Under the pieces are notes generated by a model. It had not been told where the DNA came from. It did not search any database and was given only the letters and a program-made list of their open reading frames with translations. A stretch of 64,000 bases of DNA from Larix kaempferi. Taxonomy: Eukaryota; Streptophyta; Pinopsida; Pinales; Pinaceae. The position numbers and the translations under genes are program-made. The stretch lies in contig BSBM01000440.1 of NCBI GenBank assembly GCA_027924585.1, forward strand, positions 10,534,001 through 10,598,000, written 5' to 3'. Of the stretch, positions 23,009-35,112 are shown one piece after another (position 1 is the stretch's first letter; every line of letters begins with the position of its first letter).

Positions 23009-25279
23009 TGATACCCCAAAACATTATTATTTATTTTGATTTAATATTTGTGACAGTTATTTTTATGAAGAGTTATTTAAAACTCAAAAACACAAAGTGA
23101 CACTTTGCACAACAAACTATTTTTATTATTAAATAAAAGATAAAAAACACTTGGAGAGTTAAGCTAAATGAGGGGACACCACCATGGAAAAAAGGGAACT
23201 TGTGTAATCAAGGAAGAGGGATATTTACCAATCAAATCCAATCTAAAACTCAACTACGAGACAAGATCCTAAATCATAAGGATTGAAGGATTGATTGAAG
23301 ATTTGTTTGGGATGGCACAAGACCTCAGCAAAACTATATATACTAGTGAACTGATATATCATGGGACGTCGTGTTGTGCATAGAGGAACTGGTTGAGTGT
23401 TGTCTCTTTTCACAAGTCCATCATTGCTTGTTACGGACTTTCAGAGAGAGAGCGCTGCATGGAAGTGATTGCTTGACTTTCTAGTGCATGGTGGCGATCG
23501 AGCTCGAGGGTGGAGCTGAGAAAACAATAGAGTTTCTCTCTCCTATGTTTGGGAGGAGTTGATTCTCCAAGTTGTCATTTGCATCACTATTTCAAGTAAG
23601 TGTACGTTGTGTTTGAACGATTAAATGTCTTGTGAATGGGATTTATATATACATTATCATAGTTTTAGATTATCAAAAAATGAATGGCCGTGCTGAACGT
23701 TGATAGAAGGTAGATCATTGCTTTAATTTTTTTTTTGAAAACTCTCTATATGTAACATTTGTTATATTTGAATAAAATGAGTTATATGTTTATTCCGGTG
23801 ACAAATTTTGTGTCGATTTGGAACTAGTTTTTGTATTCTGGTTTAAAGGTAATTTATTGGTGAGATCAGAATTATCTTTTTTTACTGCGATCAAAAGTTT
23901 TATCATGTGTATAAATTCGAAATACATAACCGAGCTTAATCCTCGTTTTATTTTCTTTATTCCATTTTTAAAACCAAATCCTTATTCTGGTGTTAAGTTC
24001 CATCAAATATTGAAGGGATGAATCGCATGCACTGCTCCTTCTATATCAGATGTCTGCCTTTGATTTTTCCTTAATAGACAGACATTTCGGTCAACTTATG
24101 TCTCGGGCCCTATCTAGGGTTTTAGTGCTAAAACAATCTGTTTGATTTTTTTTTAAGAGTTTAGTGAATTGAACGAACTCGGCTTGTGTATTCTTCCTTT
24201 CCACTGATAAGAAGTAGAACTGACAATGGTTTAACCCGATTTGAAAACTAGAAATTAAACACCAGGCCTTGGTTTATTGGTCTGGAATGCATTTTTCTTG
24301 CTCTGAGTATAATATCCCCTTTCTTTCTTGTTAATGTCAATTTGAGAACAATTTATACCAAATGCATTTTTTTGCCTTTGTGTATAAATATCCCCTTTTT
24401 TTCTTGTTAATGTTGATTTGAGAACTACTTAGATTGATGCCTGATTTACCGTACCTTTGCATTGGAGCGTAAACGTCTTGTAAAAGAAATATATTACTTG
24501 CTGAGTTCGTTGTCGAGAAGGATTAAGACAATGTTTCTATTTATCTACGAGTTTGATTAAGAGATTAAGTCTTCAACGTTAACATTTATTTTTAATGAAA
24601 ACAATCAAGATGTCTGTAGACTCTACTTCATCCTCCTCTCTTAGCTGTTTTGTAATGGCATTCAATTTGTATGTTGTCTTATGTTATAGTTATGTGTGGT
24701 ACCAAAATACTTTCTTAACCACGGGTTTCCTATTTTTAAACATTGGATGAAGTTTGGCGTCTTTACATTGTGTTTAATGGAACTAGTTACTACCTAGGAT
24801 GTTTTTCCATCCTTGACAACCTTTGTATATTTAATTTAAATTGTGAAGTCTTTTCATAGAAAACCTGAACCGGTAAGGTAGACAATATGACACAATCATC
24901 AGATCTCTTGTTGACTGTTGGATGAAATCCACATGGGTCGCTTTAATGGTTTGTCTTGATTGAGTGCAAAATCCTACACTATGTGATGTTATGTAGACAA
25001 GATGATGCAGCCACTGGATCTCTTGTTGATTGTTGGATGAAATCCACATTGGTTGCTTTAATGTTTTGTCTTGAGTGAGTGCAGTACCCCGGACTATGTG
25101 ATATTATAATTAACTCCCATCAACTGGACTTGGGTTCTAAGTATAATATTGCAAGATTATCTGGGTTGGGTGAATTAAAGTTATGGAATGGAAATAAAAT
25201 ACAATCATATAGTGGATGTGGATATATTAGGGTATGATTAATGGATTAATGCCAGGAATCGAAATATAAACACGCACTC

Positions 25280-25333
<54 letters not shown>

Positions 25334-26086
25334 TTAGTTGCGATCATCATATTATTTTTTTCCCTAAGATATTAAATCGAGTTAATATAATTATTGGATT
25401 ATGATAAAGACATAATGGTGTGAAGCATATCGAGTTGTGTATAAAGGTTTAAACAATTGAAATACAGTTAAATAAAAATATAAAGGCATTTATATGTTTA
25501 TCTAGTTATGTGGAATGACTACGACACTTTCATATATATCATAGAACTATTTGAAAGAGTTAGTCAAAATTTGAGTAATTATATACATTATATTATTGTG
25601 AAAACAGTGGGATTATGAGATAATGCATGCTAAATGAGTTCATAGTACCAAACATTAAAGTGCTGATTATATTATCACGTGATCCCTCATATGAAATTCA
25701 TGTTGAGATATGCGACTATGGATAAAGTTTAAAGTTGTAAGTATATTTGAGCGTTAAGAAAAATACTTATTTTCTTTAAAGTTTTTATTAGAGATAGAAA
25801 TATTATATATTTTTCTTTAAAGTTGATCTGGGATTTAAATCTCTTATTTTGTCATTCATATCAATGTTTTTATCTTCCATGAAGACATATGGTGTGGATT
25901 CCTTGGAACGTGGAATCGAGTAGTGAGGTTACATTGTAATGATTTTAGAAAGGAAAAATATTCACTTGTGCGAAAATGTAATTAATATTACTTTTAATTA
26001 CCAAAGAAATTGGTAATGTGCTATTTTCATTAGGTAAAATAAAAGTTTTAAATTTCCCACATTTTAGTATAAATTGGGTTGTTACA
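23009..26086 (+). repeat. 5' LTR of gypsy element 1 (3078 bp)
   Basis: Starts TGATACCCC and ends GTTACA, four bases before the PBS. It contains a 74-bp-period duplication (about 24289 and 24363, GCATTTTT...TTTGAGAAC), a 115-bp-period duplication (about 24880 and 24995, GATCTCTTGTTGA...) and a (TA)n tract at about 25282-25330. Three kilobases is long for an LTR of this lineage. Confidence 0.88.
25282..25330. repeat. (TA)n microsatellite in 5' LTR
   Basis: About 24 TA units. The 3' LTR counterpart at about 32467-32480 has far fewer, which shows length change after insertion. Confidence 0.9.
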
Positions 26087-26089
26087 TTG

Positions 26090-26101
26090 TGGTATCAGAG
26101 T
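26090..26101 (+). promoter_or_regulatory. Primer-binding site, tRNA-Met type, gypsy element 1
   Basis: TGGTATCAGAGT matches the usual plant PBS TGGTATCAGAGC at 11 of 12 bases and lies three bases after the LTR end. Confidence 0.9.
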
Positions 26102-26221
26102 TTATATTATGACAATTGGCCTTATGGTGTCCATACATGTTATGAGAAAACTAATTTCGTTTATATGTTGTTCTTATTTCGTGTATAAAAGAATCCTTGT
26201 TTTACTAAATTGCAAGAAGAA

Positions 26222-27430
26222 ATGGCAGGAAGACGATCCCATACCCCACATGTTTGGGTTGAACTTAATGATGAGAATAACAATGTTAATAATGAGATTT
26301 TACAAACAGTAAGATACTTACAAGTCGAATTGATGAAATTTAAGACTGAACATGAAAGGGTGCTGAGAACCCAAGAAGACTTAAATGAAGCCTTATTGTC
26401 TAAACTGAATGATATAACTAATGATAAAAATAAAATGAAGCGAAAGTGAGAAAACTCATCCTCTGATTGCCCTTTTTCTGACAAAATCCCTGTATCCAGT
26501 GAATCAGAATATTCTAGTGATAGTTTTGAGGGTAGATGAAGGAAGAAAAGAAAATATAAAGATGAGATAACAAGAGAATTTTAAAAAATAAAGCCTCCTA
26601 CCTTTGACGACGAAGTCAAAAATGGAGAAGAAGCTAAGGCTTGGCTCCTTGGGATGAAGAAGTACTTTACTATGTACAATTATTCCAACTCTATGAAGGG
26701 AAAAATGGATATCTTCAATCTATTCAGAAAGGATGATATTTGGTGGCAGGAATTAAAAAGATAAAAAATAATCAAATTATGATAGAAGAGTAAGTTGGAA
26801 CTGGTTTAAAAGTGAATTTAAAAGGGAATACCTCTCAAAGTATTACTATGAGGGGAAGGAAAAGGAGTTTTATGAGCTAATAATGGGATCAATGTCTATG
26901 CATGAATTCTGTACAAATTTTTTATCCTTGTTAATCCTTACCTAAACGAAGAAAAACCTAAAATTCATAGATTTCTAGGATGCTTACCTAGCTTTTATAA
27001 AGACAAACTAGAGTTTGATGAACCAAAAACGTTATATGAAGAAATGAGGAAGGCCAAGTTAAGTTATGACCAATCTAAGAGTAAGAATGAAAATCCCTAT
27101 AACTTCAAGAAAAGAGATGGAAGTATTTTTAAAAGAAGAGAATTCAAACCTTTTAATAAACATAAGAAATTCCAGAAGAACACTTTTAAGGATAGACAAC
27201 AAACAATAAAAGCTGAGTATAAACAACCAATAAGAACTGCCAAGTATAAAGATAATGTATTTAATAAAAAGAAATAAGAAATAAAAAGAGAACCTTTTCA
27301 TTTTTGGGGCTGTGGGGAGAGTCATTTCTATTGGGATTGTCCTCATAAGAAGGATAATCAGAATATTCACACTGTCTGGGAATCAACCACAGTTGGAGAG
27401 GTTGTTTGGAACATACCGAAGATAAGCACC
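26222..27430 (+). pseudogene. gag remnant, gypsy element 1
   Basis: ATG at 26222 opens MAGRRSHTPHVWVEL, then a coiled-coil-like stretch (KFKTEHERVLRTQEDLNEAL). A capsid segment follows (PPTFDDEVKNGEEAKAWL), with stops and frameshifts around 26450-26950, and a basic Lys-rich linker. The zinc knuckle near 27297-27345 reads FWGCGESHFYWDCPH. The lineage pattern is C-x2-C-x3-H-x4-C, and the first Cys is Phe here, so metal binding would fail. The frame then leads toward the protease. This is the structural polyprotein that would form the virus-like particle. Confidence 0.75.
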
Positions 27431-27433
27431 GCC

Positions 27434-27877
27434 TTGGACAATCATCAGGTGGATTATCAACCTTCCATGATCGAGGTAGATGGTAAGATATTTGAAAAAC
27501 CTATTTGTATATTAATTGATTCTGGATCTACTTTAAGTTACATTTCTCCTAAGCTAGTAGACTTATGTAAAATAAAAAAATATGATTTTGAAAAGTTGTG
27601 GTTAGTGCAATTAGCCACAGGGACCAAAAGAAAAGTAATGAAATTTATTTCTAGTTGTGAAGTTCATATGCAAAATTTGATTATAAAAGTAGATTTGAAT
27701 ATTTTTCCATTAGGATATTATGATGTATTAATTGGCATGGATTGGCTAGAAAAACATAGAGTTGTGCTAAATTGCTTTGAGAAAAATTTTAATTGTATTG
27801 ATGAAAATGGTGAAAGTAAAATTATTAGAGGGATTCCAAAAAAGGTTATTCCTAGGAAAATATTGCTTTACAATTGA
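27434..27877 (+). pseudogene. Aspartic protease domain, gypsy element 1
   Basis: An uninterrupted 147-codon stretch. The active-site motif CILIDSGSTLSYISP is intact (Asp-Ser-Gly). It is followed by the flap-like WLVQLATGTKRKV and by VLIGMDWLEKHRV, both typical of plant chromovirus proteases. It is the best-preserved domain of this element. The frame continues through the linker (LEDFPLLNEFKNVFPEEIPG, 27980-28020), after a stop at about 27877, into RT. Confidence 0.85.
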
Positions 27878-28062
27878 AAAAGTGTGTTAGGAAAGGATGT
27901 AGGTTGTTTGTTGTACACATCACCGAAACTAATGATGATAAACCAAAACCTAGTTTAGAGGATTTTCCTCTTTTAAATGAATTTAAAAATGTTTTTCCAG
28001 AAGAGATACCTGGACTATCTCCGAGGAGGGATATTGAATTTAACATTGAGTTGGTATAAGGA

Positions 28063-29320
28063 GTGGTACCGGCCTCAAAAGATCCTTATCGAATGAACAC
28101 ACCTGAGTTGTTAGAATTAAAATTACAATTGCAAGAATTGATAGATGAGGAGTATATAAGACTGAGTGTGTCTCCATCGGGAGCACCAGCTTTTTTTGTT
28201 AAAAAGAAATATGGTACACTAAGGATTTGCATTGATTACAAAAAATTAAATAAAATGGCAATTAAAAGTAGATACCCTCTCCCCCGCATCGATGATATGT
28301 TTGATCAAGTACGGGGAGCAGCAGTATTCTCTAAAATTGACTTAAGGTTTGGGTACCATCAAGTAAGGATTAAGGATGAGGATGTTCATAAAATGACATT
28401 TAGAACAAGGTACATGCATTACGAGTTCTTGGTTGTACCATTTGGATAGACCAATTCTCTTGCCACGTTCATGTGTTTGATGAACAATGTTCTCCACAAA
28501 TACTTAGATAAGTTTGTAATAGTATTTATTGATGACATCTTAATATTTTCTAGAAATGAAGAAGAGCATAAAGAACACTTAAATTTAGTCTTACAAACCC
28601 TAAGAGAACATAAACTTTATGAAAAGTTTAGTAAATGTTATTTATTTCAAGATAAAATTCAATACCTAGTTCATGTAATATCTAAGGAAGGCAATTTTGT
28701 AAACCCAGATAAAATCAAGGCAATAATTGATTGACCAGTTCTTAAGGATGTAACTGGGATTCGATCCTTTACGGGGATCATGGGTTACTACCATAGGTTT
28801 ATTGAGGGGTTCTACATAATTTCTTACATGATAAAATCACTTCAAAAGAAAGGAACTAAGTTCATATGGTCTAATAAATGTCAAGAAATCTTTAAAAAGG
28901 TTAAAAACTTCCCGACCATCGCACCAATTATAAGAATAGCAGATCCGTACAAGGACTTTGTTGTATGTACGGATGTCTGCTTAGAAGGGTTAGGTGGCGT
29001 TCTATTGCAAGAGGATTATGTAATAAGATATGAGTCAAGAAAAAATAAACAACATGAATGAAACTATGTGACACATGACCTAGAACTAGCTTCTATAATA
29101 CATGCATTAAGGATGTAGAGACATTCCTTAATAGGAAGAAAATTCACTTTAATTTCCGATAATATAAGATTAAAATACTTATTTGATCAACAAAGTTTAA
29201 ATACTCGTCAAGCAAGATGGTTAGCCTTCTTGAGTGAGTATGATTTTTAAATTAAACAAATTAAAGGAAAATAGAACAAAGTGACGGATGCCTTGAGTCA
29301 AAACACCATTCCTCATTGTT
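28063..29320 (+). pseudogene. Reverse transcriptase-RNase H remnant, gypsy element 1
   Basis: RT motifs in order: [36 protein letters not shown] (catalytic Asp kept); [16 protein letters not shown]; then [12 protein letters not shown] (the two catalytic Asp kept). Stops: TAG after VVPFG (28447-28449, where Leu is expected) and TGA after IID (28732-28734, where Trp is expected). RNase H follows: VVCTDVCLEGLGGVL, HDLELAS and DALSQNT, with four or more further stops between 29059 and 29280. All these stops fit single-base decay of an ordinary chromovirus pol. Confidence 0.85.
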
Positions 29321-29499
29321 CGACTTATTTTAGCAGTTATAAGAAAAATATTGAAGATTTGATAAAGGAGGCAGCTAAAAGTGATGAAGAATACTTAAAA
29401 ATTAAAGAACAACTGGAAAATGATGTAAATGGAAACGAATTCTTAGCTTACGCCATAATCTCATAAGACTTGTTAGTCTATAAAAATTGATTATATATA

Positions 29500-30788
29500 C
29501 CAAATTCAGAAGAAGTTAAGAAAATAAGCATGAATGGGTTACATAAGAAACCTTATTCCAGACATCCGGGATACCAAAATATGTTAACAAATCTAAGAAG
29601 AAGTTATTATTGGCCTAACATGAAAAATGATGCTGCGAATTACCTATCTAGATGCATTGAATGTCAACAAGTAAAAACATAACATCAACATCCTGTCGGT
29701 TTACTCCATCCCTTACCTATTCCAGAATGGAAGTGGGGGATAATAAGTATGGAATTTATAATAGGATTACCTAAAATGAATAAACACCATGAATCAATAA
29801 TGGTAGTTGTTGATAAGTTAAGTAAAGATGCACACTTCATACCTATGAAATCTACCTTTAAAGCCATTAACATAGCTGCTATTTTTATGAAAGAAATATT
29901 ATGTTTGCATGGTATCCTAAAAGTTGTGATTTTCGATAGAGATGCAAAATTACAAGTAAATTTTGGAAATCCTTGTTTAAAGGTCTAGATACATAGCTTA
30001 ATTTCAGTACTGCTTATCATCCTCAAAATGATGGGCAAACTGAAAGAACTAATCAAGTGTTAGAAGATATGTTGCGAATGTATGTAATGGGTAAACTGGG
30101 TAAATGGGAAGAATATTTACATTTAGTAGAATTTGCTTATAATAATGTGTATCAAGATTCATTAAAAATGAGTCCATTTTAAGTCTTGTAGGGTCGAAAA
30201 TGCCACACTCTTGTGTCTTGGGATAACCCTGTTGAGAGGACTGTTCTAGGACTTGAAATGTTAAAGGAGATGGAACATATGGCGATAGAAGTGCAACAAA
30301 ACTTAAAAGTTGCCCAAGATCGTCAAAAGAGTTATGCCGATTTAAAAATAACTCTGAGAGAGTTCAACATTGGTGATCATGTATATCTAAAGGTAAAGCC
30401 GAAGAAGAGTGCCTTGATCTTGGGAAGGTGTTCCAAGTTGGCACCCAAGTATTGTGGACTTTTCGAAGTGTTAGCTAAGATAGGGCTAGTAGCATATCAA
30501 ATTGCACTTCCCCATAATATAAAATTGCACGATGTATTTAATGTTTCATTATTAAAAAAATATGTGCATGAATGTACTCATGTAATTGAATGGAATGTGA
30601 TCTAGGTAGAACCCGAGGGCAATTTCTAGACTAAACCTTTCTGCATCCTAGACAAGAAGGAACATATGCTACAGAATTGAGCCATCGTTCAAATAAAAGT
30701 ACAATGGAAGCACTTCATCCTTGAAGAGGCAACTTGGGAAATGGAGGATAAAATGCGAGAGGCATATCCCTCCATATTCCAGAATTAG
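29500..30788 (+). pseudogene. Integrase and chromodomain remnant, gypsy element 1
   Basis: The zinc region has the His pair in GLHKKPYSRHPGY and CIECQQVK. The core begins WGIISMEFIIGLPK, where the usual catalytic Asp is Glu (GAA), and continues through DKLSKDAHFIP, FDRDAKLQ, a frameshift near 29985, and LEDMLRMYV. The tail reads MSWDNPVER, KSYADLK, FNIGDHVYLKV and HDVFNVSLLKKYVH. After a TAG at 30603-30605 the chromodomain-type end VQWKHFILEEATWE leads to YPSIFQN and a stop. Chromodomains of this lineage direct integration to heterochromatin. The stops and the Asp-to-Glu change make the protein non-functional. Confidence 0.85.
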
Positions 30789-30832
30789 CAAGAGAGCTCA
30801 TAATAAAGAACACAGATGATGGTGTTAAGAAT

Positions 30833-30847
30833 AAGGGCGGGGAGATG
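30833..30847 (+). promoter_or_regulatory. Polypurine tract, gypsy element 1
   Basis: AAGGGCGGGGAGATG lies directly before the TGATACCC start of the 3' LTR. It is the usual second-strand primer. Confidence 0.8.
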
Positions 30848-33063
30848 TGATACCCAAAAAAATTATTATTTATTTTGATTTAATATTTGTGACAATGATT
30901 TATATGAAGAGTTATTAAAAACTCAAAAACACAAAGTGACACTTTGCACAACAAACTATTTTTATTAATAAATAAAATAAAAAGGCATTTGGAGAGTTTA
31001 TCTAAATGAGGGGATACCACCATGGCACAAAGAGAACATGTGTAAGCAAGAAAGATATATATTTACCAATCAAATCCAATATAAAACTAAACTACTAGAA
31101 AAGATCGTAAATCATAAGGATTGATGGATTGATTGAATATTTGATTGGGATGGCACAATACCTGAGCAAAACTATATATAATAGTACAATGAGATAACAT
31201 GGGACACCGTGTTGTGAATAGAGGAACTGGTTGAATGTTATCTCTTTTCATAAGCCCATCATTTCTTGTTACATACTCTAAGAGAGTGACGCGTGAAAGT
31301 GATTGCTTGAAGTTCTAGTGCATGGTGGTGATCCAGATTAGGGGTGGAGCTGGGAAAATAGTAGAGTTTCTCTCTCCTATGGTTGGGAGGAGTTGATTAT
31401 ACAAGTTGTCATTTGCATCGATCTTTCAAGTAAGTATACCTTTTGTTTGAACGATTACATGATTTGCGAATGGGATTTATATATATTTTATCTTAGTTTT
31501 AGCTTATCGAAGAATGAATGGACGTGCCGACAGTTGATTGAAGGTTGATCATTGTTTTAAAAAAACAAATGGAAAACTCTATATATGTAATCTGTGTTAT
31601 ATTTGAATAAAACAAATTATATGTACATTTTGGTGACAAATTTTGTGTCGATTTGGAACTAGCTTATGTATTCTGGTTTAAAGTTGATTTATTGGTGAGA
31701 ATAGAATTATGTATCGCGTGTATAAATTCAAAATCCATAACATAGCTTAATCCTTTTTTATTTTATTTTATTTCTTCCATTTTTAAAACCAAATCCTTAT
31801 TTTGTGTTAATTTCCGTAAAATATTTAAGGGATGAATTGTAGGCACTGCTCCTTCTATATCATATGTCTGCCTTTGATTCCACCTTAATAGACAGACATT
31901 TCAGTCCTCTTATGTCTCGGGCTCTGTCTAGGGTTTTAGTGCTAAAACAATCTGTTTGAATTTTTTTTAAGAGTTTAGTGAATTGAACGAACTTGGCTTG
32001 TGTATTCTTCCTTTCCACTGATAAGAAGCGGAACTGACAATAGTTTACTCGATTTGAAAACTAGAATTAATCACCATGCCTTGGTTTATTTGTATGGAAT
32101 GCATTTTTCTGCCTCTGAGTATAATGTCCCCTTTAATGGTTTTTCTTGATTGAGTGTAGAATCCCGCACTATGTGATGTTATGTAGACAAGATGGCGCTG
32201 TCACTAGATCTCTTGTTGAGTTTTGGATGAAATCCGCATTGGCTGCTTTAATGCTTTGTCTTGAGTGAGTGCAGAATCCCGCACTATGTGATATTATAAT
32301 TAACTCCCGAGAACTGGACTTAGGTTCTAAGTATAATATTGTAATATTATTTGGGTTGGATGAATTAATGTTATGGAATGGAAATAAAATACAATCATAT
32401 AGAAGATATCTTAGGGTATGATTAGTGGATTAATGTTAGGAATTGAAATACAGACACATACTCCTTTATATATATATATAGTTCTAGTTGCGTTCGTCAT
32501 ATCATTATTTTCCTAAGATATTAAATCGAGTTAATATAAGTATTGGATTATGATAAAGACATAATGGTGTGAAGCATATCGAGTCGTGTATAAAGGTTTA
32601 AACAATTGAAATATAGTTAAATAAAAATATAAAGGCATAGATATGGATATCTAGTTATGTGGAATGACTACGGCACATTCATATATATCGTAGAACTATT
32701 TGAAAGAATTAGTCAAATTTTGAGTAATTATATACATTACATTATTGTGAAAAAAAAGGGATTATGAGATAATGCATGCTAAATGAGTTCATAGTACCAA
32801 ACATTAAAGTGTTTATTTTATTATCATTTCATCCCTTATATGAAATGCATGTTGAGAGATGTGACTATGGATAAAGTTTAAAGTTGTAAGTATATTTGAA
32901 GGTTAAGAAAAATACTTATTTTCTTTAAAGTTTTAGTAGAGATAGAAATATTATATATTTTTCTTTAAATTTTATTTGGGATTTAAATTTTTTATTTTGT
33001 CATTCATATCAATGTTACTAGTTTCCATGAAAACATATGGTGTGGATTCTTTAGAACATGGAT
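30848..33063 (+). repeat. 3' LTR of gypsy element 1, internally deleted and truncated
   Basis: Aligns with the 5' LTR from its first base. About 625 bp are missing between positions matching 24320 and 24945; the breakpoint is at TCCCCTTTAATGG (about 32126), with a CTTT match at both edges. Homology stops at about 33063 (ATTCTTTAGAACATGGA), so the last roughly 175 bp and the 3' target repeat are gone. Confidence 0.85.
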
Positions 33064-33631
33064 TTCAAATAATTTAATTTCTAAAATCGAGTCTCTATTT
33101 TTTCCGGCCAATGAAATTTTTTTGCATTTTATTTTTTGTCTGAACAACTGTTTCTAATTTTAATGGTTTGATAACAGAAAATAATTATTTCGCCGAATAA
33201 CTGCTGATACCTAAAAAAATCAGTGCTTTTAGGATTCTACTTTTTCTGAAGGAAAAAGAAATTTGCTACACTGCAAATCGACTGTTAGAATTGATACCCT
33301 TAGTTTCGTCGTTGAATCTACTTTTTCTGTAGGTATAGATTTTGTTGTGTTTAGGTGATATTTGATCATTTTAATTAATTTTTTTGTTAACATGTGTCCA
33401 TTTTGGTTTCATTTCCTTCAAAATCCAGTGAAATGAAAAATCCATAACTTGAAAAATACACAATAAAATAAATTGAAAAAAATATGGGGTTGTTCATTGG
33501 AGTGTCTACTTAAAAAGGGTATTCTTATTTTTTTAAGTTTTGGAGTAAATTGGGAGAAATGTCCCATCAAAATAAACATGTTGAAATTCTACAATATTTC
33601 TGCATTGATCCAATTCAACAAATTATAATAA
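33064..33631. other. Unassigned sequence between gypsy 1 and copia fragment
   Basis: No reading frame or terminus recognised. A loose internal repeat (TCTACTTTTTCTG at about 33236 and 33319) is the only structure. It could hold the remains of the copia 3' end, but no match to the copia LTR at 36040 was found. Confidence 0.4.
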
Positions 33632-34385
33632 TTAGTATATAGATCCATTAGTTATGAATTTATAGTCATGCCTTGATACATTTTGTGTAGATTGTCGTAG
33701 CATATGCCCCAATCTTTGATTCCATAGCATTGTCTTTCCTCTTGATGTAGTTAGGGTTTTGTCTTCTTTATCTCCTCCCTCATGCAGAACCGATCTGTTA
33801 CATTCATTGATGATGGTTCTTCCCAATAGTTTGTATAGTTCCAAACCAAAATTCCCTCATCAATACCATTGAGCCTCGAACCATTTTGCATTTTCCATTT
33901 CCACACACAATATGTACACCTGCAACATCCATCTTTCCGACAGATATCAAGTTTCTCGCTAGATTTGGAATGTGTAGCACTCTAGGGAGAGTTTTGATCC
34001 TTCCATCCTTAAGTTTCAACTTGACTCTTCCATGTACAATGATATTGGCTGGTGAATCATCTACCAAGAACACATCTCCTTCATTGTAATTTTCATATTC
34101 ACAAAACCACTCACTATGAGGGGTCATATGACTCGACGCACTTGAGTCAATCAATGATATATCACGTTCAGAATGATTACCTGTGGAAGCTAGGTACACA
34201 TCCCCTCCTTCTGTTGAGGAGGTCTTTGCCTCTGTTGAAGGGGTATCCTCAGATCCCTTCATTTTCTCTACATTATTAGATCTATGATCCTTTTTATAGT
34301 GCCCAAGTTTACCACATTTCCAACACTTCGCGTTATAATTTTCCCGGGGATTTAGATCTACCCTTAGATTTAGATATCCCCCCAT
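33632..34385 (-). pseudogene. Copia zinc knuckle, protease and GAG-pre-integrase remnant
   Basis: The piece 34385-33804 starts in the basic end of gag. It has the knuckle CWKCGKLGHYKKDH, where the final Cys is His, and then the protease motif LIDSSASSHMTPHSEW. Copia proteases normally have Asp-Ser-Gly-Ala-Ser; here Gly is Ser (a GGT to AGT transition). VLHIPNLARNLISVGKM is a typical downstream motif. The frame shifts into 33844-33632, with TTSRGKTMLWNQRLGHM, the GAG-pre-integrase segment (the usual WHQRLGHMS). Coding homology ends at about 33640. Confidence 0.85.
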
Positions 34386-35019
34386 ATCCCTTATTTTTGT
34401 TTCTCTCCTGAGGACAACCTCTCACAGATAAGGAATCCATGTTATGATTATCCATGTCTTTCTGCCTCATCTCTTTTAACAACAAGGATGTTGCTATTTC
34501 ATCAAATTTTAAGGTTGCTTCACTAGCATTACCTATTGCTACAATTAGGTTATCCCAAGAATATGGAAAATAACACAACAATGTAATACATTTATCTTCT
34601 TCAGCCATTTTAATGCCAACGTAGTTCATTTGACTTACGATATTATTGGAGACATTTAGGTTCTCTGTCACTGTGTCGTTATCATCCATTATGAGGTGAT
34701 ACATTTTCATTTGTAGAAACAACTTGTTTACTAGGTATTTTGATTGATAGAAACTCCCTAGATTCACCCACAAATTTAATGCACCATATTCTCCATACAC
34801 GTTCAACAACATAGAGTTTGATAAGCATAGTCAAATTGTAATCCTTTCCCTTCTTTCTAATTTTTCACGATCTTCTTTCGACATTCTAGTGGGTTGTGCA
34901 TCTGGATCCACAACAATCCATTGTTCCTGATCTACAAGAAGATCCTCCATTTTGAGCTTCCATAACTCAAAGTTCTGGCCATTGAATTTCTCGATCACGA
35001 TTCTTGAACTACTCGCCAT
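34333..35019 (-). pseudogene. Copia gag remnant
   Basis: The start ATG is at 35019. MASSSRIVIEKFNGQNFELW is the standard copia gag opening. After EKLERRERITI a TGA (34831-34833) breaks the frame, which resumes at MLLNVYGEYGAL and runs to 34333. It includes WVNLGSFYQSKYLVNKLFL, MAEEDKCITLLCYFPYSWD, LLLKEMRQKDMDNH and a basic end KSKGRSKSPGK. This capsid fold (UBN2 type) is widespread in plant copia elements. The zinc knuckle follows in an overlapping frame. Confidence 0.87.
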
Positions 35020-35112
35020 TCTCTTTCAATGCACAAATCAATGCTGCAAAGCTCCCATTGAACCCAAGTATATCACATATCCAAGATCTATCAACTGTAT
35101 CGAACCATCAAC

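Larger units (their letters stand above)
23009..33063 (+). mobile_element. Ty3/gypsy chromovirus 1, degraded, 3'-truncated
   Basis: The 5' LTR is 23009-26086 (TGATACC...GTTACA) and the 3' LTR begins at 30848 with the same terminus. Order inside: PBS, gag, PR, RT, RNase H, IN and chromodomain remnant, polypurine tract. This order and the C-terminal QWKHF...EEATWE motif indicate a plant chromovirus (Tekay-like). The LTR pair differs clearly by eye and the coding region has many stops, so the insertion is old. Confidence 0.9.

Noticed and set aside
23818-24021. 67-codon plus-strand frame inside the 5' LTR of element 1
   Set aside because: The corresponding frame is broken by deletions in the 3' LTR (about 31670-31830); LTRs are not expected to code.
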